Positions 33,653 to 45,300 of a stretch of 64,000 nt of DNA are shown here, in pieces. This DNA comes from Notospermus geniculatus. Taxonomy: Eukaryota; Nemertea; Pilidiophora; Heteronemertea; Lineidae. The stretch covers positions 269,853 to 333,852 of the forward strand of contig NMRB01000022.1 of the NCBI GenBank assembly GCA_002633025.1, read 5' to 3'. Both the position numbers and the translations under genes were made by a program. Numbering within the stretch: the stretch's first letter is position 1; every line of letters begins with the position of its first letter. The notes under the pieces were generated by a model. The model was not told the origin of the DNA, searched no databases, and saw only the letters and a list, made by a program, of their open reading frames with translations.

Positions 33653-34956
33653 GCCGGCGTTTGTGGTTGGCGTTAGGGATGTCAGCCTGTGACAGTTCAC
33701 TCCTTCGCAAATACTTGAATATCACAAAACAATTCGATGCAAACGTCTTATGTCTTCGAGCGGACACTTGCCTTTTTCGATGTAATATTGACACTTCGTC
33801 CGCAGTTGAAGAAAATGGCAGTCCAGGCCAAGAGATTATCTTGCGATGTTAATTCGTTGATGGTCACTGACAAACTGATCTTACGCGCAGGAGACCGCCT
33901 TTAAAATATCCCGAAAATTGTCACTGAGCGGTGGTGTTATATTATACACCTTTGTTGAATAGCTCGTGACTTATTTCAATGACCCTTACGTTTCCAAACA
34001 AGTGAATGAAAGAAAAAGCGCCGCCCCTCTGCGCAGTGTCTGAGCATGTGCTAAAGAAAGGAATTTCTTTTTTCGGACCACTCAGCGATCGCTGACCCAG
34101 CCAGACTAATTACCCCAAGTGTTCAAAAGGTCAATTATGTGTGAAGTACCATTGTCTTTTTTATTTACCCTTACAACAAAACGGTTAAGATACTCGTTTT
34201 CAAGGACCATATATTGGTTTACCAAACCTCCGAAAGTTTTCTTGTGAATTTAATGAATTTTTGATCTCGCCGCACATGAGTTGATTTGAAGGAAATATTG
34301 CTCGGACACTTTCATGGAGCATTGTTGTGGGTGTGAAAGATGTCCTTCCGGTAGTTCATGATGTTGTCACTATACTCAGCGAGGGGAGGGTCATCACCGT
34401 GGGAACCACACCTCCACAACAGAGTTGCTGTAGCGTTCCCGGTAGCGTTATCCTCTCTGGTCTTCCTGAAGAGTGCAAACGGAAGGATGTTCTAAGTTAG
34501 TGTATTTCCATTGACTGACTTTGATCATTGCGCCGAATTTAGGTTGCTGGGAAGGCGGACTCTCCGCGGCGCAAATTTCATGTGTGACACTGTTTGTCCA
34601 CAAGTTTTCTCTCAAGCTTCGAAACCACTAATTCTTTTGAAGGAATCCAGCAAAATGCAAGTTGTCTAATTCATGACATACGAACGGGCACGATTTTAGC
34701 ACATGAAATCGTCCAACTCTTTCCAGGACTCGTGGTCAGTTGGGAGTAAATTCGTCCATATGGCGTGGATGCTTGGCGGGGTGCTCGGTTGGTGTTGTAA
34801 TCATACAATCAATAGTTCACACAGCCATGTGGTTGACCTTGACAAGATTTGCATTGTCAAACAAAGAAAGACATGAAAGATGCCTTGGTAAGTTTGCCCC
34901 ATATGACTTCAGCAGCGGGAGGGTGTGACAGCCGTTCGTCTTCACTCTTAGATATT

Positions 34957-35050
34957 TTGTACGGTGATGATTNATATGGCCGCCAGGTGGCGTAAACCGA
35001 AAATCGTCAAAGTGCGGTAACTCAGGAACGACGTGACCCAAAGTGTACCT
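34957..35050. repeat. dispersed repeat fragment (CCAGGTGGC family)
   Basis: GGCCGCCAGGTGGCGTAAAC and the following AAAGTGCGGTAACTC..GAAC match the layout of the repeat inside 28376-28806. One unresolved base is at 34973. Confidence 0.5.
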
Positions 35051-36180
35051 ACTCGGGAATGACTTGACCCAGATTGCTCATCCCTCTGTCATTAGACTGT
35101 TATGTCCAACCCGGTGAGCACATGGTCCATGGACCATTTCATTGGTTTCAGGAGTATATCGGCCAGGAAAAAGGTGTCGATATGGTCCTTGCCGATACCT
35201 TATATCGTACATAGATGGCGTTGCATTTATCGTCCGTTGTCGATTGAGAAACTGCGTGTTCCACTGTACATGTAGCTTTGTATCATTATTTTTTTGATAA
35301 TGACAACAAAACGTCCCAAACAAACAAGACATTGTCCAAACTCGAAATTGTCACCTTTTGTTGAGTGGTTGCGGTGTACGGAAACATCGCAAGCCTTTTT
35401 GGAGTTTTATGGCGTGTTGAACAAAGCAAGCCTAGTTCATCTGAAGCTGATTTCGTGGGGAGTGGATCGATGCCCATCCACTCGTCCGTAGTTTCAATCA
35501 TAATGCATCGGCAACTATCTGCCAGGGGTGGATGACGACGACACCAGGGTGCCCTTCCATCTTAATTTCGGCACGAGACCAGAATGAGCTGGCCAGTGAA
35601 GGTGTCATCGTCTTCCGTTGAAGAGAGACGGGCGCCACAATCTGTGCAGACAACTTAAATGACGCTTTACTATTTGGGTGAGGAATCCTTTGAGTTCGAA
35701 TGGGCATTTTGCATCAGTCTTATAATTTGCTTTTGTTTCCTGTTCACCCCGTCCTCGCCAGTGAGTTCGACACATCTCCGTCTTTCTTTGTTCTTGTCTC
35801 ACCACCATCATTACAACCGCGCCAATATTTCGTGGGAATATTAGTTTTTAGACGAGCAGTAACACCTTACTAGCATAACCGTGATCACACTCAGCTTTAA
35901 TTGACAATAATTGGGTGAGCTTTGATTCGGGTGCGGTCATAGAGGGAAAAAATAAGTGAATATACAAAATCACAACAAAATAAACGTATCGACGGCCCGA
36001 ATTGAAATAGCCTACCATGGTTACATGTAAAAGAAGTTTGATTATTGCATGATCATAACTGCTTTTTTATTCGAATATCCAAGTGGGCAGTGCGGCGCCT
36101 TTCACGTGTTATAAGTATTCCTCTATCGACGTGTGGGAAAATTTGTGTTCTCTACACAGCATGGATACATCGTTTTGGTT

Positions 36181-36312
36181 AGGCCCCTATTACATAGAAG
36201 TATACGGTATACGAAAACGCCGGTTAACAAAAAGGCTTCAAATGGATTCACGACCGTGAAACCACTGTTAACCGGCGTTTTCGTATACCGTATACTTATG
36301 TAATAGGGGTCT
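36181..36312. mobile_element. foldback element
   Basis: Arms of about 44 bp (CCCCTATTACATAGAAGTAT then ACGGTATACGAAAACGCCGG) are almost exact inverse copies at 36184-36229 and 36267-36310, with a 37-bp loop. Confidence 0.75.
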
Positions 36313-37629
36313 TAGCGGTGTGCAAATCTTTCGAAAAGCTACATGTACATGAAAGTCGATTCCAAGTCGTTCCCAACATGCCTGGGCTCCGCTCTCTGAG
36401 TGGGCAGTTCGAAGTCATCCGGCTCAAACCAGGAAATCATGACGGTGTGCCAAAGATGGTTACTACATGTAGCTGTAACATTCCTGCAACAATAAATACG
36501 CCTATCTTCAACCATGTTAGGTTGGTTTTCATCATGTAATGAGTTGGTACCAAGAGCAATCAGGTTGCATTTTCTTGGAACAGGGGTCGGATGAAATCTG
36601 GATGAATTGGACGTGTCACCGGGTCCCAAAGGATTCGATTCGTTCTCTTGATTACATTCTCCCAGGGTAACGGTGTGATTAGCAGTAACCTAAGGAGACA
36701 ACTGCGACTTCAGCAGCGAATCTAAACCATTTGCGAACCTGGACCGATCGAAATTCCTGGGATGGGTGCCGCGATAGATTTTATAGGGTGGAGTCGACGT
36801 CCTCCTCATTGGGACCAGTTTTCTTTGGTCCAGTGCGTCGAATTTTCAGCGACCGTTAAATGTGACTCTTTATCAAACTATCCTTCACGTTGATGATCCA
36901 AAGGTAAAATCGACTTAAATGCCTGTATCACTTTCGTCCTTTACCACTTTGATCTTAGGTAAATGTCACTTTTTCACTAATGTACAGTCATTAATCTTAT
37001 AGGCCTACTTCTTATGTCATAACAAAACTGTTATAATCTTAGATTGTATTGACCCCCATAGTATGATTTAAGTTGTTGTTTTGACAATTTTATCTGAGTA
37101 GTCCAATTATACCCGCTTGGACAAGGCCAGCTCGTTCTCCTCTACAAAGCATGGAAATACGGTCCCAGAGGGATGACAGACATGCTCACGAAGACAAAGT
37201 CTCGAGACAACACATCAAAATCGATCACAATACAAATCAGTTCGGCAACAATTCATGAATAATGTGGTCTCAATTGCACTATGAGTTGTTATCATGCCGG
37301 ACATTCAACGGCAGTGGCTCCAGCACTATTCCGTTGGGAGTCTGCCGGTTGTCTTAATCTATGGATTGTACCACGGAGAGGTATTGGGCAAATATTAGGG
37401 TCTGTGGTCATATCTTAAGAAGGGCCATCATTTGTTTGTGTCTAGCGGCAATATTCCCGTAGCGTGCATGCGGAATCACCATCATCATCATCCGACAATC
37501 AGATGATGATGCTCCAAAGTAGGTTTTAACGAAAGTTGCGGCGCCGCTGAATCTCAGTTTCTGATGCTGTGCGAGATACCAGGTTTCCATCAAAGCAGAT
37601 GATGCAACCGTGAAATACGATATTTTTAA

Positions 37630-37894
37630 CCAGTCAGATTTCGCTACATGTATTCTGAAAGGAATTCAGCCTTAGCCAATCAGATACCGTACAATTGCAA
37701 TACCATGCGAACCAATGTATACCACGACGACGTGAGAAATGGCTCTGTTAACCAATCAGATTTCACTTTTGTGAGAGAATCTGTGTCAGCCAATCAGATT
37801 CGCTATCGAAGCCATTCCGTAACCGATACGCCGTGTTGATTCGCCAATCTGATTCCCCTCAGCCGAGAAGCGGACCTTATTTCCACCAATCAGA
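37630..37894. promoter_or_regulatory. cluster of six CCAATCAGAT motifs
   Basis: CCAATCAGAT or a one-base variant starts at 37630, 37676, 37752, 37790, 37843 and 37885, all in the same orientation and 38-76 bp apart. CCAATCAG is the classic NF-Y (CCAAT-box) site. A TATA-like GCATATATATGC lies about 80 bp downstream at 37970. The flanks between motifs are not alike, arguing against a plain tandem repeat. No gene is recognised downstream. Confidence 0.5.
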
Positions 37895-39328
37895 TTACGC
37901 GATGTACACGAAAACTAGCTTGTTACCGAGAACTAAAAGGTGAACTTTTACTCGACGTGAGCCCTAGATGCATATATATGCAGCTTCCTTGGGTGCCTCG
38001 AGAGGAAATGTTGTTACAGCCCGTTTCAATCAGAACAGAACAGCCTACGTCAATGATATTTGGCAAGTGTTTGATGTGAGTGGCTTCAGCGTCGATCATT
38101 GTACAGGCTTCTCCGCCACTAATCGCTTATATATTACGTACAGCAATATCAGAATCAGGGAGACCCAGCTTCCACTAGGCAGTAAGAAGCATGGGAATTA
38201 ACTTCATAAACACAAATGTAAACCTAGACTAGCTTATTATCATCCTTTAATCAACCACCGACATCCAGGTATACAACACTCTCACTTACAACCACATTAA
38301 ATGAGGAGAATTTGCTTGCCTGTACCAAGTCGCAGAAATCTCCATGAGTCACTTCCCTCTAGAGTGTGTCTGGGGTATGAGGTGTTGAAAAAAAGATTGC
38401 AATATCAAATAACTGAACCCGGGTGAAGGGGTGAACGACAAAATACAATTTGTGTTTGAAGATGGTCACGTCCAAATGCGTGTTGCCCAGTGTTTGGTGC
38501 GACCATTTATGACATACAACATCCACCAAGTATCTCCTTCGAATAAATTAAATAAGGTACAAATAAATCTACAATTGAAATGGTCTTTATTCTTTTGCAT
38601 GAGCATTTTGATGTCGTGGGAAACATGTGCGTACTTCACAGACCGTGGTTATGTGTAAGAGAATGAAATAAAAACAAAAAATATATGACGCCTAGATTCA
38701 AGATTATCACCTCAAAATGTAATCTGTCTCTTGATATTTCTCGTTTGCCATTCATGGTACCATAGACTTTGTGATAAAATGGGCTGTGCGAGGAAAAACA
38801 CGATATCTGTTGGCTAACAAAGCGATTTAGGCCTACTTGACTTCAAACATCGCATTCGATAGCTTTCGATGTCTCACCCACGTAATGACGTACATGTACT
38901 GTTTACAAATTTAACCTTTGACAATTACTGGTCTTGTAGGCCAGTCCACGTCTGCTTCGAACTATTTTGTCATTCAGTTTTACAGATTATGAGCTAATCT
39001 TGTTTCACTTCCCAACTCCCCAAGAGAGCTCCCTGAGAACCTGACATGCGCACTGAGGAGCTCATTCTGACAGCAACTTTGCTGCGAACAAGACATTTTC
39101 GTTTTGCTCTCTGAAAGTGGCCGAATAGCCGAATATTTTATTAGAAGAAACCAGAAACTTCATCTGAACGTCTCGGGCTCAAATTGTTTTCAAATTGTTT
39201 CACTTAGACACGAGTTCGACTGGGAATCGAATCAGCAATCTCAGTGCGAGTGGCAGGAGCCGATGTGCTTCACTGTGCCACTCTTGGCACAATGTACTAA
39301 CTGGAGATGTCCAACCCATTCGAGCCTT

Positions 39329-39452
39329 ATTAGGGAGGTTTCGCAAGCGCCCGGTTAGGCCCTACGACGACGTTTATCTATTGTGTGGGTATATCCAAAC
39401 AATAGATAAACGTCGTCGTATGGCCTAACCGGGCGCTTGCGAAACCTCCCTA
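39329..39452. mobile_element. TTAGGG-type foldback element
   Basis: Arms of about 54 bp (TTAGGGAGGTTTCGCAAGCG then CCCGGTTAGGCC) differ by one base and are separated by a loop of about 15 bp. TA flanks both ends, as expected for a Tc1/mariner-type target duplication. Confidence 0.85.
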
Positions 39453-42321
39453 ATATTGATCTGACGTTGACTTTCAATACATAGAGTTAAAATGAGAGAG
39501 GGTACTGTGGGAATTAGTTAACTGCCGCTGTACCCAGCCTAGTGTCACGTATGTATATTTTTAAAAGCGGAATTTGCATAATCCCGTGTGTCGCGTAGCC
39601 AGTACAACACAACTTAATTTTTTTCCCCTTATTTATGAAATTATACCCTGATTCGAAGAAATATTTTCCAGATTAGCTTCCATGGAATTTGTCCAAAAAA
39701 GGATGATGATCATCTAATAATAACACTCGCATAGGAGAAGCTTTAAAAAATCTGTCTGAAAGCTTAAGGATGGGCAAAGAGCGTATCATGGGTTATTTAT
39801 CAGCCTTTAACCACATTTTAGAACCATACTAAATCAAATGAGCTGTCGCACGAAACGTTAGAATGATTTGTGCATGTCTATGGTGAAACCCTCATAGTTC
39901 GTAATTAACCGAAATGAACTGATGAAAAATATCCAGTCGATTGAGGAAGGCGGAAGAACAAACGCCCACACGGCTCTAGGGAACACTTGAAAAGCACCTT
40001 GTCCCTTCGCGCTCCTCACTNACAACATTTTAATGGCGTGATACTATACTTCGGTCATTTCTAATAAAACGCAACACCTGCAACGGGACCAGTTTAACAA
40101 CTGCACGTGTTTCACAATAATGTACAAATGACAACGATAATTTCAATTCTGATTCTTACACAACATCGGTTGTGCAAATTTTCTATGGGAAAACAATGTT
40201 CTTCTGGTGTCGAAAAATTATGACTATGCATTACTCATTTTCCGCTAGTTAATGCATTATTGATCAACACCGTTTTATATACATACGTATGCTTTATTCA
40301 AGGACTCTTATAATGATCAGAGACCTTTGCTGACCATTGTATTGTCACTGCAATCGCTGCACTTACACTACACAAATTACGCTTCTGCCGAAGTCGAGCA
40401 TGCGCAGTCATGGCAGTAGGCCTATTGAGTCGCCGTTTGTGGATCTAATAACAAAGCCCAATGTTTACGCTGGTTGTTCTTCCTCTCCTGTTCACCACAT
40501 TATGGGCCACATATTGCGATCGACAAAACCTTCCGTGTTGGCGAAATCGGGGGATGGCCGGCGAACCTTGCCATCTACTCCAGTAAAGGTTTCGAGGAGT
40601 CCGTGGTGTAACAGGTGTCCAGAAGAAAAACCAACGTCAACCATTATCGTAGCAATAGCATGGTTGGTCCACACATTGTAGTGTAAGCGCAGATCATTGG
40701 ATGACAAGCATAGCCTACTATTTGGTGCCATACCTGTACATGTAGCTTCACTAAATATAAATTACCTTTCTGGAACAAAAGAGTAAACATATAGTTCAAT
40801 ATATACAGAATTATCACAACCGGAATATTGTTCGGCACGCAGCCACCATCAAAACTACTCGATTCCCTATACAAACGGCCCTGAAAATCACGTCCTCTTC
40901 CGCCCCAACATTGACCGCCCAGACTATGTACGGCAGCAGTGGAAAAGTAACTCTTCGTATTCTGACAGAAGCGACGCATTTTTAACTATTACTTGGGCAC
41001 GCATCACCAGCAACACATTCACGTCTCCCGAAAGACAATTTACCTCAAGGAACCGTCTTAGTCAATTTAGAAAAATGTGACCAGCATTCCTTCCCGTTTG
41101 GCTCCGGCCACATTTACTCTCACTTCAAACTCAATGAGATTAAAAATCACCATATATTTTCTTTGTCAGCCCGTACTATCGAACCTTGGTATCCTTTAGA
41201 ATAAATAAAGTATTATAATATATTTACAGTTGAGTTTTCATCACAGTTGGACAAACCCTTTCACTGCTTTCTAAAAGTCCGGGCTTGGAAACTAGAGCCT
41301 TATGCTCAATGTTCTACTTCATGCGTGGATCATCTAGCACTTGATGCACAGGGAAGCTAGTGCTTCAAACGACTAATGTACCATTGGCTTACGTTATAAT
41401 CACATTGTTGATGAATGTAAAATTTGTCATTCCTTGTTTCATATCATGTAGTGCGTCAGAACAGTGGTTCAATACCTCACCTTCCTTTTTCACGATCAAC
41501 AACAAATGACTTACTTGCGTTTGTGATCTGTCGTCACTGACGCTGACTGGTGTCTAAAATTACTTTCAGCAACAAGTTCACTTTCTTCGCTGGTCCTTCA
41601 CAGATTGCCGGAGTCAGTTGTTCTCGTTGATGCCAGAGATGCGTCCGAGCTCTCATGATTACCGTCATCATAGACATCGAGTTCATGATGGGTTTGCCAG
41701 AAATGAGATGCTGAGGTCAGCAGCAGCTCGTTAACGATTGCGTAAACCAAGGACTACGACGTGACAGAACCGTTCATCCATCAATGAAATTACATGTAAT
41801 TGTAATTCGGAATCTGTTGTTGATACCGAATAGATATATACTTTTCATCATCATAGCACCTTCATGCAGACACGGCGACTCACAACAAACGAGTGTTGCC
41901 CGGCAAGGCCAGATCCTTTTGCCATCCATCGTCAATGACAAGACCGGCTACCACTGCAGTACTGAGACGGCGGTATTTCGGTAGCCTGATTCCCATTGCC
42001 TTGCGGAGATTGTGGAATGACCAAAAGCCAGACATCAAATCCACGCCATTGCACAACGACAACACTACAATGCACCTCTTGTTGTAGCGTCCATTTTCCT
42101 GCACCATCAGTCACGGATAACCATGCCTTTTACCCTCCCACCGAAGCGATCAAGAAGGGGGCCATGGTGCGGTGACGGCTACGAAGGAGGACAACATGTA
42201 TCATTCGTATGACAGGCGTCAATTCCTATACCCCGTGACCTCTTATGACCGTGTTTTAGAGAACTTCTCTTCCCGGATATGATCCCCACTACAAGGCAAA
42301 CGCACGATTTCACCACGTCGA

Positions 42322-45300
42322 TCATGTTGAAGAACACTTCTTCCGCGTCTTTGTCTTTGTGTATACAGTTTCATAGGACAACGTGTGTCCTTTTCTTTTT
42401 GTCACATAAACGTCGAACATGTAAGTTGTATCCGCAGCAAGTCCATTCACAACCTCTGTCATGACCGCTTTGTTCTGATTCCGTGCACGAAACTTTTTAC
42501 AGATAACCTTTTCACTCCTCTTTCGCCCACCCGGGCCGGTGCACTGGTTTTTCACTGGCGAATGCCGTCTTAAATGCCTTATATTCACCGGTCGTTTGTA
42601 AAGACAGTATCTAGACCTCTCCGTCGTACCTAACCAGGCTACTGTGACAGAATTACACGTGCTGAGGTTGTCAAAAACCCGTATGCTTGTATCGTTTGGA
42701 AGCAATGGGTACAAAGTTTTTGAGATGTTGACTGTTGCGAAAATACGAAAAGAAGCAACTCTAAGTTTTTCCCGAGAAACGGTAATGAAGTACATACCTG
42801 CCTTGGCATTCCGTATGTATAATGTTTCCATGCTCGAAAACTTTGTAGTTTTCACCACCTTGTCATGGTATCTAACTTCCACATTAAACGCCCCCGTACA
42901 CGCCTCTAGCTGCAACACCAATTCATTAACATCCTCACGAAGAATATACTTGAACCCTTTAGGACCTGATCGACGTTTCATGAATTTTTCGATCACTTTT
43001 GCATCCTTCAGAGTCACATACTTCTGCTTGTATTTCGTCCGACCCGTTTTGCCCTGATAGGCGACACTCCGATTGTTCCGTGGGTCAACAGCGAAAACAT
43101 CCACGTAATACAACCACCCAGGCGACACTTTCGAAAAGGAATACCGAGTTTTTGGCCCAATGCACGTAAAAAACACTCCAGGGTCAGATTTTAAAGCGTT
43201 TTTCCTCGCCTGCTTTATCCGTCGGCGAAGTTTCTTTTCGAATGCAAAACCAAACCCTGAATTTGGAGGCACCGTAGGCGGGATGTCACCAAATGCACTT
43301 GACCGTGCGTCACACTGGCTTTTGTAATGACGATTTGTATTGAATGATAAGCAATATTCGATCTCTTGATTATCCCTCGTTTGTGTTGGGCTCGGATCCC
43401 ATTCGACAAGAAGTGTCCTTCGCACTGGTGATGTCACAACAATGTTTGGATCGGGAGGCAACTCGGGATAAAGATTATTTACCGCAGCGTTAGTCGTGCC
43501 AAAAATCTCAACACTACTACTGGTATCGTTGGTGACAATATCTATCATGTATATACCCGAAGGGGAGTTCACCGAACGGTAGATCATTGGATCCAACCCA
43601 GAGAATGAATCAAGGAATGTTCCACTAGATTCAACGGATCCTTGTTGTTGACTGATAAGACCACCACCTGAAACGAGAAACGTAAGATGGCGAGTGAAAA
43701 TTAGGGGATAGTCGGTCATGATTTAGTAAGGTAAAGGGGGAGCATGGTGTCGAAGCTGCACAGGCACGATCGATAGACAAGGGATTTAGCGAAGGCTGGA
43801 TTCACTCAACAAAGCACCAGTGTTGAGGATGATCTCATTCTTGTAGGCCTATCGAGATAAAAGACGAGATGCCACTCACTGAGTGTTTTTATGCAGGCTG
43901 AGTAACTAGAAGCAAAGATGTAGATCCCAATAAAATGAGTTATTTAGCTATAAACAGTCTTTCTGCGAATTTGCCATCGACACCCGTGTAAACAGGTTGG
44001 CCAACTGGGAATTTAGCGAGGGGAAAAAATATCTAATGGGTTACGTACGCCCGGAAATCCATAAGGAATCGTTTACTATTGTTAGCAGTTTAACATTTTC
44101 AATTCTGGTGACTTGCAGTCTTAGAAGATTCAATCCCACGTAGGTCTATAATCAACTTAAGATGCCTTGTATACATTTCAAAGGAAGGTAGCGAAAGCAG
44201 CGCACAGGTTGTTTCTGCCCCACCGTGTGTATATACCCGATTCTCGTAAGTTCACATGTTCGCTAGTCATTGTTGAACATTTTAGCTAGTCAGGTAGACC
44301 TAGGTTGTTAACAGTAGTTTACAGGCGCCAGGAAAACTGTTAGCGAGGAATAGCAATATCTGGATTGCTTTGCGGTTAGACCTGGGCAAAGTAGCGACAG
44401 GTGGTAGTTCCAAACTTAGCGTCAATTTGTAAAAACTAAGTTGCCCAGCGGTCCTACTAGAGACGGGAACTAACAGAGCAGGTGCGCACTCATTCACATC
44501 AATAGTAAAATAACATACTCGACTCGTAACACTGATGGTGGTAATAATATTAAGAATGAGAAGGAGCAAAGAAGCTATTCTATCGATGGGGTTACAACCA
44601 CTTAGCACTACAGTGATAAAGCCTGTACTGCCTGAAAAGACGTACAGGGGAATCTTAGTTGAATACGATGTCAAAGCCTGTACTGCCTGAAAAGACGTAC
44701 AGAGGAATCTTAGTTGAATACGATGTCAAAGCCTGTACTGCCTGAAAAGACGTACAGAGGAATCCTAGTTGAATACGATGTCAAAGCCTGTACTGCCTGA
44801 AAAGACGTACAGAGGAATCCTAGTTGAATACGATGTCAAAGCCTGTACTGCCTGAAAAGACGTACAGAGGAATCTTAGTTGAATACGATGTCCGAGGTCT
44901 AGAGGCATCGGTACTCTTTGAAACTCAGTATCGTCGGTTTGATCAAGGACAGTTGATGTTGGTGCCTGGAATTCGTGCAGACATGCATGTTCCAATAAGG
45001 AAAATGACCGGTTTGTTACGGTGTTTTCGCATCGCTGATGTCAGCTGCAACTCGCAGGGCTTGCCTGACTAACTTTCGAGCAACAACATACATGTAAATG
45101 AGTACCAAATGACGTGTCTTACGTCTATTGGTTTGTACTCATAACGTCTAAATTTGTCACATTGATTAGATCAGAAATAGACAATCGGCTGATGAATAAT
45201 TTATGGTGTAAGTACACCAAAGACTATGAATAATATCGCCATACCTCGCAGACTGTCGGTGCTCTCTCCGTCCAGTAAATCTCGTAACCTTATAGTGACG

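Larger units (their letters stand above)
33653..42321. other. NODAL-NDNF intergenic region
   Basis: No gene is recognised in this 8.7 kb. It should include the NODAL promoter: a TATA-like GTATAATATAAC (minus strand) lies near 33937-33950. It also holds a dispersed repeat (34957-35050), a foldback (36181-36312), a CCAAT cluster (37630-37894) and a TTAGGG-type foldback (39329-39452). Frames at 40337-40979 and 41784-42114 look partly coding but have no family resemblance or usable splice sites. Confidence 0.5.

Noticed and set aside
40492-40979. Minus-strand two-exon gene with a membrane helix
   Set aside because: A donor (AAAG-GTAATT) and acceptor (TACAG) are present, but the intron would be only about 28 nt, too short for normal splicing, and the product matches nothing I know.
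44615-44890. CRISPR-like array
   Set aside because: Units are directly adjacent with no unique spacers and the genome is eukaryotic; it is a minisatellite.
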